Below are positions 48,306 through 55,600 of a DNA stretch of 64,000 nt, piece by piece. A program made the position numbers and the translations under genes. This DNA is from Paracentrotus lividus (lineage: Eukaryota; Echinodermata; Echinoidea; Camarodonta; Echinidae). The stretch spans positions 20,863,930 through 20,927,929 of the forward strand of contig CALNVZ010003429.1 of NCBI GenBank assembly GCA_940671915.1, written 5' to 3'. How positions within the stretch are numbered: the first letter of the stretch is position 1; every line of letters begins with the position of its first letter. Under the pieces are notes generated by a model that saw nothing but the letters and a program-made list of their open reading frames with translations, did no database searches and had not been told where the DNA came from.

Positions 48306-48598
48306 TTCTCTCTCTTTCTTTCTTTCTTCATTTTCCTCAAACTTTCTCTCTACCCACAGGTCAGTTACCAAGGAAATCAAGGGACAAGAACAGACGGAAA
48401 AAGGACAAAGAAATCATCCCGATCGAGGAAAGCACCACAAGAAAAAACGATGGGAATAAAAAGAAAGATAGAACTAATAAGAAGAACCGAAACAGAGAAA
48501 GACCAAAATCCTTTAGTATGAGACCTGGAAAAGGACAAAAGCAAAGAAAAGGGGAACAGCTAATTGAGTATCCATTGTCTACGCGAAGGACGATATGA
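25327..48598 (+). CDS. RSPO: R-spondin (five exons, complete)
   Basis: A secreted Wnt-pathway enhancer. Coding exons are 25327-25402, 45780-45950, 46805-46954, 47408-47593 and 48360-48598. All introns are phase 1 and the total is 273 residues plus stop, close to vertebrate RSPO1 (about 263). Residues 1 to about 21 are a signal peptide. Furin-like repeat 1 spans 27-81 and repeat 2 spans 84-129. The TSP1 repeat spans about 134-194 (CxxCG-type, WSPWSPC). A Lys/Arg-rich tail follows from 195. The one-domain-per-exon layout matches the vertebrate genes. Known contact residues are visible: R53 and Q58 (human RSPO1 R66/Q71, RNF43/ZNRF3 binding) are kept, and of the LGR-binding pair F106/F110 the first is Tyr93 and the second Phe97. 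Intron 1 is 20.4 kb. Deuterostome invertebrates usually have one Rspo gene, so a paralogue number is not assigned. Confidence 0.95.
30983..31146. mobile_element. GTGGATCCAGGATTT-type dispersed repeat
   Basis: Begins AGTGGATCCAGGATTTAACG and ends CTTGATCCGCTACCATGG, imperfect inverted ends like the copy at 851-982. Diverged; no coding capacity. Confidence 0.45.
32370..32627. mobile_element. decayed GAGAC-type inverted-repeat element
   Basis: Repeated CAGAGACGTCAC, GAGACTCATGAGACG and GTCTCATGACAGGTGAGATACC words and a right end GTGAGATACCATCTTC link it to the family at 11905. The left end (GGTCGCTTATTTCACC) is degraded. Confidence 0.45.
33297..33424. mobile_element. decayed GAGAC-type inverted-repeat element
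   Basis: Short element with CGACTCTGCAACACCAGAGAC, CGTGAGACGTCACGG and an end GGTCGGTGAGAAACCAACTTA, resembling a diverged member of the same family. Assignment is tentative. Confidence 0.3.
34055..34840 (+). repeat. left arm array of the foldback element
   Basis: About 25 imperfect units of TTGGTCTACATCCAA + TTGGTCCACTCACCA. Units toward the inner end carry more small indels. Open frames of up to 113 residues are a by-product. Confidence 0.9.
35930..36655 (-). repeat. right arm array of the foldback element
   Basis: Imperfect units of AGTAGACCAATTGGATG + TGGACCAAATGCCT, i.e. the left-arm repeat in inverse orientation with a different variable spacer (TAGGCA instead of TCACCA). Confidence 0.9.
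37134..37345. repeat. direct duplication of about 100 bases
   Basis: Segments 37134-37222 and 37240-37345 share TACTGGTATGACCA, ACAGACTATAGA.CGAAC, TGATCCCTGCAACA, AAGTAC.TATCATATGTGTC and GACGTACTAC in the same order. The second copy has short extra words (ATGACTGAGG, GTCATCCC). Confidence 0.75.
38201..38390. mobile_element. palindromic MITE-like element
   Basis: ATTTGGTAGTCCAGATGCTG at the left pairs imperfectly with CAGCATCCTGGCACTACC at the right, and inner words CTTCGAAATTTACTATTCCC / GGGGAATAGTACATTTCGAG and CAATGCGCAATCCCCTCTG / CAGAGGAATTGCGCCATTG also pair. The open frames on both strands follow from this symmetry. Confidence 0.75.
41203..41500. repeat. C-run, A-run, (AAT)n and (AAAT)n composite tract
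   Basis: Fourteen or more C, then A, then (AAAT)n, (AAT)n and again (AAAT)n. It is the mirror orientation of the tracts at 7050-7315 and 26085-26127. Confidence 0.9.
42161..43632. mobile_element. large foldback element, split by a nested element
   Basis: The left arm (42161-42241 plus 42867-43080) and right arm (about 43360-43632) are long inverted copies. ACCGAGTGAGTCAGA at 42161 matches TCTGACTCACTCGGT at the right end; GAGTAACTCTTCCCGCATCT matches its near complement; AAATTTCGAATTGTGCAA matches TTGCACAATTCGAAATTT. A different palindromic element (42242-42866) interrupts the left arm. Open frames on the two arms encode mirror-image peptides because the DNA is inverted, not because either is a gene. 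Confidence 0.8.
42242..42866. mobile_element. nested foldback element with 8-base target duplication
   Basis: Ends GGGTTGGGCAAAT / ATTCGCCCAACCC. The inner arms pair (TGCACTTTAGCGACGT / ACGTCGCTAAAGTGCA, AAAATGACAATGATTTTTG / AATAATTGTCATTTT). Flanking TATTATTA occurs exactly on both sides (42234-42241 and 42867-42874). An 8-base duplication fits hAT-type integration, with the caution that the word is low-complexity. Confidence 0.75.
43633..45779. other. RSPO: R-spondin intron 1, right part
   Basis: No exon is recognised. It has (ATT)n near 44898-44923, (TC)n and C-runs at 45360-45400, and one end of the GTGGATCCAGG-type repeat at about 45455-45560 (CCTTGATCCACCACTGC). It ends in TTTCTTTCTTTCATGTATACAG, the exon 2 acceptor. 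Confidence 0.55.
45780..45950 (+). CDS. RSPO: R-spondin exon 2, furin-like repeat 1
   Basis: Acceptor TATACAG ending at 45779, donor TCAA/GTAAGA at 45951, 171 bases. It encodes CPIGCSTCSVYNGC, LFLLHRSGMKQVGLC and ACPVGFYPNSAGEYHRC. The cysteine spacing matches vertebrate repeat 1. Confidence 0.95.
46045..46142. repeat. perfect 32-base inverted repeat in R-spondin intron 2
   Basis: 46045-46076 (starting TTAAGTTTATTCTCCCTATT) is exactly complementary to 46111-46142, with a 34-base spacer. There are no TIR-like ends and no other copy in the window. Confidence 0.9.
46805..46954 (+). CDS. RSPO: R-spondin exon 3, furin-like repeat 2
   Basis: Acceptor TCTAAG ending at 46804, donor AAAG/GTATGT at 46955, 150 bases. 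It encodes CRIENCDMCYSRNFCSRC and GKCVLQCPGSMYANEMTSQC. The start closely matches vertebrate CRIENCDSCFSKDFCTKC. Confidence 0.95.
46955..47407. other. RSPO: R-spondin intron 3
   Basis: A 453-base intron. An imperfect inverted pair (AACCGACACCAAAATGAAC near 47224 and GTTTTGTGTCGGTTT near 47283) hints at a small palindromic insertion. No exon is recognised. Confidence 0.6.
47408..47593 (+). CDS. RSPO: R-spondin exon 4, TSP1 repeat
   Basis: Acceptor GTGAAG ending at 47407 (weak pyrimidine tract), donor TCAG/GTAAAT at 47594, 186 bases. It encodes DCAVSPWSPWSPCMKKG, QSCGFKWGEHRRYREV and EKCRMQPRYCSG, the R-spondin form of the TSP1 module, which binds heparan sulfate in vertebrate homologues. Confidence 0.95.
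47594..48359. repeat. R-spondin intron 4 with (AAAT)n and (TC)n tracts
   Basis: The stretch 47670-47890 is a C-run followed by (AAT)n/(AAAT)n. At 48238-48305 a C-run leads into about 55 bases of (TC)n, and pyrimidine-rich sequence continues to the acceptor CCCACAG. Overlapping open frames on both strands are repeat artefacts. Confidence 0.85.
48360..48598 (+). CDS. RSPO: R-spondin exon 5, basic C-terminal tail and stop
   Basis: Acceptor CCCACAG ending at 48359. Seventy-eight residues after the split Gly195, about 40% Lys/Arg (DKNRRKKDKE, GNKKKDRTNKKNRNRERPKS), ending YPLSTRRTI-stop at 48596-48598. The basic tail is the typical end of R-spondins. AATAAA follows at 48604-48609, immediately after the stop. 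Confidence 0.92.
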
Positions 48599-48660
48599 TT
48601 ATGAATAAAAAATGAAATATGAAATGGAACAGCAAGTTTATGAGGAGACTGTTGGTTTAA

Positions 48661-49132
48661 GTGCCTGATGATGCTCGTCTTCTTATGGGCCTCAGGAAGT
48701 TTGATCACATCTCGCCCACACTTCTTGAGCTTCATTGGTTGCCAGTACACTGCAGAGTGCAGTATAAAGATCTTGCTGCTTGCTTTCAAGGCTCTACATA
48801 ACCTGTCCCCAAGCTACGTGTGCACTCTCCTCACTGTTCGTCAGATGCGCCCGGACTACGCTTTGCGGGACTTATACTTCAAGTGCCTAATACCCGTCTT
48901 AAAACCTATGGGATAGAGCATTCTCAGTAGTTGCTCCACGTCTTTGGAACTCTCTACCCATTCATGTCCGTAATCTAAACAACATCGAAACCTTCAAATC
49001 CGAACTCAAAACTCATCTTTTCCAGAAATATTGTGAATAATATACATGTACATTTTTGGGGAGCCAGGCGCCTTTGAATGTCATGGCAGAGAAATGGCGC
49101 CTAATAAATGCTGTTCATCATCATCATCATCA
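48661..49132 (+). mobile_element. 3' end fragment of an L2-type LINE
   Basis: The translation gives ELHWLPVHCRVQYKILLLAF, KALHNLSPSYV and, in another frame, DRAFSVVAPRLWNSLPIHV then FKSELKTHLFQKY-stop (49038-49040). These are the conserved C-terminal motifs of L2/CR1-type reverse transcriptase ORFs. The 3' tail ends AATAAATGCTG plus (ATC)n at 49115-49132, the short microsatellite tail typical of L2. It is 5' truncated, with at least one frame break, and lies in sense orientation 63 bases after the R-spondin stop. Confidence 0.85.
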
Positions 49133-49439
49133 TGATGCAACACACACATGAGAGGTGGAGAACATTTGGTCTAAACACACCCTCGAAATAACAATGGTAA
49201 CACACCTTTGGAAGAATTAGCTGCAAGCGATAAATCGACTAATGTTACGGTGTTTATCAGAGACATGATTCGGCGCCCAAGTTTCTTTCGCACTTTTGAT
49301 CTACAATGCGATTCGTGGATGAAATAATGTGATAAATTTAAGTTGTGTTTTTCTTCAATTTGACACTGACATTGATGGTGGTGCTTTTTTCTTTTTTTTT
49401 TTCATTTATGTCGCTGTTATTTTTAGTGTATAATAGGTT
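49133..49439. other. intergenic, nothing recognised
   Basis: No exon or repeat end is recognised apart from a T-run near 49388-49400. Confidence 0.4.
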
Positions 49440-49855
49440 TCAAACTGTTTTGATGTGCCAAATGAAACGAGGTTGAGAGATAAAGAATGGAAGCTTTGAT
49501 ATATGATTATGATAATAATAATAATGGTACCTTCTTTACGCGTGACGCTCAAACCTCTCCTAGCTACTCGTTAGAGTAGATAGGTCTGTTGAAACGAGGC
49601 ATTTCACGTTCTCAACGTTATAATTATTTGTCCAAAGCTTCCACTATTTACCTAGTATCAACCTCGTTCTGGGGGGCATTTCATCAAAGGACTTGTCGGA
49701 CATTTTATCCGACAAATTTGCTCTCAGCCAATCAGATGCCAGTATTTCAGTAGCTTATAACAGTTTGTCGGATAAAACGTCCGACAAGTCCTTTGATGAA
49801 ACGCCCCCCAGGCGGCACGTCGACACAGATCGAAAACTCCCACTTTTCATGATTA
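49440..49855. mobile_element. ACGCGTGAC-family element, copy 2, with nested MITE
   Basis: The left part has GATGTGCCAAATGAAACGAG, GGTTGAGAGATAAAGAATGG and TTCTTTACGCGTGACGC. The right part GGCGGCACGTCGACACAGAT, CGAAAACTCCC is the inverted counterpart of the left end of copy 1 (11822). A MITE at 49670-49810 lies between them. Confidence 0.55.
49670..49810. mobile_element. TGGGGGGCATTTCATC MITE, copy 1
   Basis: TGGGGGGCATTTCATCAAAG / CTTTGATGAAACGCCCCCCA and the inner ACTTGTCGGACATTTTATCC / GGATAAAACGTCCGACAAGT form a near-perfect palindrome around a central CCAATCAGATGCCAG segment. A diverged copy lies at 53226-53367. Confidence 0.85.
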
Positions 49856-50824
49856 TAGAGCATTGTGATAATAATGATAATAAATTATACTGAATTTATA
49901 AAGCGCCTTTTCATTAGATATACCATGATTACGATGATGTGCAGATGTAGTGGCAATAAAATTTGTTATACAGTGTAGTTTAGTCTTACGAACTAATTTA
50001 GTGTCAGAGTTAAAGATGTTCTTTTCGTCGATGGACATGCACTCTAAGAAAAGGGGATCCAATGAGCAACCGTATTTTCTACAAAGGGTGCCCATGTGCA
50101 CGTTTATTGCTATGAAAGGGTGATCATCATCGCCCCATAATCGTAAAGGTACTTTCTTGTACTGAAAGGTGCTATTGGGCACTCAAAAGGGTGCCGCTAT
50201 TGTGGCAAAGTCAAGCACACTTAGAGGTGTTAAATGGACTTATTTATTTATTTATTATTTTTTTATTTTTTTTTGGCGATGGTGACATATTATTAATATT
50301 ATTTGTTCTTAAAAGAGGTTTTGTAAATGGGCTACCGTATAAGCAAAGAAATTTGGTGCTAAATTGGAAATTTGTCGCCATGTTCAACGAGTTTTTCTTC
50401 CAGTATGGTACGGTCGACTGCTGGTGTATTATCGTATACGTACATGCATTGGAAAAGGTGTCTTGTGGCTTGAAAAAATCAACGTTAAATGAAATAAAAT
50501 TTTCCCTAACTAAGGATATGAGTAAAATATTGTATCATTTTTTTTTTTTGTATTTATTTATTTATTTATTTATTTTGCCCGTATTGCGTTCCATAGGAGA
50601 GAATGTTATGTTAAATGGCCCTAAATCAATTATTATGCATCTGATATTGCTTAAAAGTGCCTTATTCCTTGATTCTACTAGGGCTGCTTCATGGTTTACT
50701 TCTTTAAAATAATAAGTTCAGTATTGTGTGTTTGTTTTATTTCAGTAAAACAATACTACATGCTAAATTGATACAATAATCACTGATGCATTTTGAAAAG
50801 GTTATCTCTTTCGGTATATAATGC

Positions 50825-50891
<67 letters not shown>

Positions 50892-52580
50892 TTAACATTT
50901 TGTCAATATGGATAAGACAAAGCAAACATTGTTAACCGTTATGTCGTAATTATCTATAATATGTGAAAATTATGATTATATTTGCCTGTATTCAAATTAT
51001 ATGAATAGCTGTGTATTCATTGCGATATATCACAATGACATTTGTACTGCAGCAATGGATTGTATATCATATTGTTTTTAAACGCAGCAAAGATGCAAAA
51101 AAGACCAATAGGTTTTGAAGAAAAAAAAGGTCGACGGCTTTTCACGGATACAGTAGTTTTGTTTCTAAAATGACTGTCGTGAAGTTGGTTACTATTCAAG
51201 TTATTTTTCGGTCTCTTATTCAAAGAGCGATCTTACAAAGAGCGAAATTACTTTTCTTTTTTTTTTTTATGAAAAGTTGCAAAAACTTCGGGGGGGGGGG
51301 TGGTCAACCAGAAATCCACATCACGCCAGTTCCAAAATCGTGCACCACTGTAAATTAGGGCTACTGTTTAAAATTAATATAGCTCTCGAAGGTTGCTGAA
51401 TGTTTTGCTTTCATTGATATTGTGTAAATCATTTGCAAAATTTTCGTTCACCGAATAGTGTCAACATTGGGTATCGATGGTTCAATACGGGTGTGGATGT
51501 TTTGGGTGGCCTTTTTTGCGCCAGATAATCTCAGTGTGATTCCTTCCACAAATGCATTGCACTGAAAGCTCAAAGTCTTTCATTATTGTTTTGTATAGTA
51601 TAATTATTCCGAAACTTTTCGAATAAATGCAAAGTGCTTTTTGTACATAAATTCATATTGAGTTTTTGTTTATTTTGTACTGTATTGTATTGCATTGTAT
51701 CTAACCTTTACCAAATGTCACAATTTAATATTTTAAGCAAGGAAAGGAGGAATACATTCGGCAACCAATAAGACCATCGTAAGGCTGCAAGGCTGATCGA
51801 ATTTAAATGCTAACTGGCAAATGATAATTATAAATTTACCCTCAGTTTAATAATGAAATATATATACTGATTAAGAAAGATGAAACTGTGTAATACATTA
51901 ATAATAATATTAAAAAAAAAAAAAACTCAAAGGAGCTAGCTCCTCTATCATTGTCTATAGATATATCGATTATTTTGTTGAACTTTGTATAATTTTTGGT
52001 ACGATTTTATCATTAATTTTTACTGTTTTATTGATGAGAAATTACTTTAAATCATTCCTCTTAAAGAATCTTGATGCTTTCTTTCCGGTTATTTTTTTTC
52101 CCAAGTAACATTAATTGTAATTATAGCACTTGGAATGGAATGGTTAATGATTTTAAACAGAAATTATTGTTTTCCCTTTTTTAAAGGAGATTTCATACAT
52201 GTCGGGAAACCATTCGGGTTTTCCCCTCTTTGTAATCATGGTAATAAAACGAGAACCTATACTGTAATTCTAGCCCAAAACCATCAACACATGTAGAAAC
52301 TACAAACAGATCTTACCTTATTATGGTCACTCAATTCAATTCAACCCCTTGTCTCCTTCAATCCATATCATTAAGTAAATTGAATTAAAAGATAAGTGAT
52401 ATATGAGAATCCTTCTACAAAGTCTGATTACCCAAACTCGTCCCAATTAAAGGAAGTTTGGAACAAAAAGCTCTGTAGACGGCATTAATTACACTATTCT
52501 TACACTACACTATTCTTCATTCGTGAAAAAAAAATCATATCAATGGTGAATTCTTAAACTAAGAATTGTTGTTGGTCGAA
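49856..52580. other. intergenic between R-spondin and the lectin gene
   Basis: No gene is seen. It includes TTTA tracts (50221-50272, 50540-50577), an A homopolymer of 61 bases (50828-50888) and a G-run at 51291-51301. The promoter of the lectin gene is expected near the right end, but no core element is recognisable. Confidence 0.5.
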
Positions 52581-52659
52581 ATGTTTAGCTTATTACAATG
52601 GATTTGTCTCTTTGTGTGCATCTGGTATGGTCAGCCAACAGCGGGGAGACACTTCGAAG
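52581..52659 (+). CDS. exon 1, signal peptide
   Basis: MFSLLQWICLFVCIWYGQPT then AGRHFE. Hydrophobic core 3-16, cleavage plausible after about residue 22. Donor GAAG/GTACGT at 52660, phase 1, matching the next exon. Confidence 0.72.
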
Positions 52660-55600
52660 GTACGTATAATTTTCCTATACGATATCTGAACTAAAAACAT
52701 AGTGCCATTCATCACTTAAAAAAATATTGTGAATATTACGAAAGTATTCACCTTTTCTCACATTTTCTGGTAGTGTAACCCTTCCTGCTGATTTCGATTA
52801 CATTTGTACGGAAAGGTTTCCCCATATAAGTATACAGTGCGTCCCAGAAAAAAAATATATATACCCAACTTTGAGAACCACAGTTATCCATGACAGCACA
52901 GGTATATGTTCTTTAAATTGAACAGAATGATTACCTATTTAACTTAAAATTTTAAAACAAGAGGGTGACATTAGTTTAGGTATACTTCTTTTGTTTCTGG
53001 GACGCACTGTAGAGTATCACAAGAACCAGGATGAGCTATACTGACCCCAAAGTTATGATTATGGGGTTTTTTAATTATGTCAACGTGCCTCCTGAATGAC
53101 GTTTAGAGGTGAATAATGGAATCTTTTGATAAATACTTATATGCTTAAATAATTGTAGCTTCTTCGGGCGTTACTCCCATTGATCCAGCTGATTGATCTC
53201 AACATCAGTGGTGGTGCCATCGTATTGGGGGGCATTTCATCAAAGGACTTGTCAGACACTTTATCTGACAAATTTGCTCTAAGCCAATCAGATGCAAGCA
53301 TTTCAGTAGCTTATAACAGTTTGCCGCATAAAACGTCCGACAATTCCGTTCATGAAATATCCCCTTGGTCGGCTGAAACGGGGCACTTCAATTTTCGATT
53401 CAGCCGGTCGACCTCAAGCGTCACGCGTGAAGAAGCATCCGTTATTATTTTAATCATATGTCAGTAGATTCAATTCTTTACAGCCTTCTAAACCATGTAA
53501 ACCTCGGTCCGTTGGCACATCGACACCAATCGAAAACTCCATAATGTCAAAGGGATCCAACTAGTCAAGGAAACGGAGACTAAATTTGCTGAATATTGCA
53601 AGTAGTCTCATATTTAATTTCTGCCTGCATGCATAAACAGATTTTTGTGACAAATTGTGAGACATTCCTTTTATGAATTTTGTCGAATGTGTTTTTGTCT
53701 AAAAGGTACTCCCTAAACGTCCAACTCAGCGACGTGGTTGCAAGGTATTCAAACAACCTGTTATTAAAGAAAATCAATGAACTACAATATTTGGAATGCA
53801 ATTTGCATGCATGTGCATTAATTGTTGATATGTCGGGCATGTTTCAGACAAACTTATGGGTTGCCAAGAACAATATTTGTTTGAAAAGCATGCATGGAAT
53901 AAACATGATGTTCAGGTCTATTCATATTTAGTTAATAATTCAATGTAATTAGTAATATTTCAAAGCACTAAACAATCTATCATCATGACCTCTGATGTAT
54001 AAAGAAACTTTGTTCCCCCAAGAACCATATATTTGTTTATTTGGTAGCCACTTCAAAAGTTTATAGTTCTTTTTGCGACGCACTGTATAATTGTTATTGA
54101 CGTAGACTCGGATGACCAGCCGCCTATTGTTGATCATTCTACAATGTTACTCTACCTACATACAAACGGGAGTGATTTCAACTATGCAATCTACACATGC
54201 ATTCCGGGGTATAAAATGCAGGGACCAGCCGATACAGCGTTTGCCATTTTCGATCCTTTCACCCGGAATTGGGATTTCACAATAACATCACAATGCCAAG
54301 GTTAGTAAAATGGTGATTAGGTAAACCCACCCCTAACCGAGGGGTAGGTTTTTAATTTATTTTGTCTACCTACTTACCTATAAAACATAGTGTTATAACA
54401 AGGAGCTCCAAACACATGGAGAAACAACGTAAACTCTTTTGATGGGACTGTGACGCCGCAGGGATGACATATGCCAGACATGAGTTTCATTGGAATTTTC
54501 TCGCAGATTGTAGACAAAAGATTTCTGCCTAACTACAAACTTACTGGCCAGTTACAAAACGAAATATGCTTTTGTAATGATAATTACTTTTCGCTGCCTC
54601 TGGTCGGATAGTATGAGTAGACATATCGCTCGCTTTCACAGGGGAAAGCAAAAATAAATGTTGCAATATTTCTTGATATATGTCTTGAAATTAGTCGACT
54701 GGCCGCATATGTAACACATAACATCGCAAATGAATATAATTCCAACAAACTAATCTTAAATTTTTGTACTGTGGATGTTTGTGGAAATGTATAAAATGTT
54801 GATTTAAAAATTGTCGAATTCTGAGGTATTTCATATTTTACAACTATTATCATACAATATTTCGCCCAATTTTAGGACATAATAGGGCTTTGATATAGGG
54901 CAAGTCCACGCTATTTGTTCCCGAGATGGTGATTTTTCGACTTTTTGACCATTTTTGTGTCAAGTGTGTCCGTGGGTTTGTAAAGGTATACATAATGTGT
55001 CATATATCACCATAAAGGGTATGAAATGAACTTAATGCAAATGAGGTCTAAAAGTCATTTCAAGGTCATATGACGTCACAAGGCTCATTAATATTCATGA
55101 AAAAATATAAAATGCATTAAAAATGCTATTTTTAACCATTTAAAAAAGAAGTTTGTCATAGGAGTACAACCAAGAAGTATGTATTTTCTGTTTTTATATT
55201 TTCTTGGCTAACTCTGGTGAAAATATCACGAACCTAGCACATAGCTTTTCACATTTTTAGACTTAAAATATTCAGGTCTCAGAAATAGTCTCACAAAAGT
55301 TACTATTAAAGCTGATGTAAAATCATACATTTTTATTACCCATCCTCCAACCTTTAGAAATAAAACAAAATAAGTTTCTCTTACATTTGTGTTCTGTATT
55401 ACGTTTCTTTTGTTTTATCAGAGAGATTTTTTAACAAAAGATGTTGCTAAGCCTTGGCTACATCAATTGTTTACCAGAAAACTCGAAGTTGTATTAACTT
55501 TAAAATATGTCCTTACAATGGTTATTACATGTTTAAGAGGATATGACTCTGCAAATTTAGATCTACTTTTTAAATTCAGAGTTATTATGTGAACAAAGTC

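Noticed and set aside
47769-48521. 203-codon minus frame with Arg/Glu repeats and plus frames with Ser/Leu repeats
   Set aside because: Translations of (TC)n/(GA)n next to the real R-spondin exon 5, which is read in a different frame.
54066-54089. GCGACGCACTGTA just before lectin-gene exon 2, like the end of the Tc1/mariner-type MITE
   Set aside because: It resembles the right end of the element at 52835, but no left end was found, so it is at most a decayed fragment.
55389-55592. 67-codon frame
   Set aside because: It lies inside the AGGGCAAGTCCA element, matches no transposase motif and is not long enough to be one.
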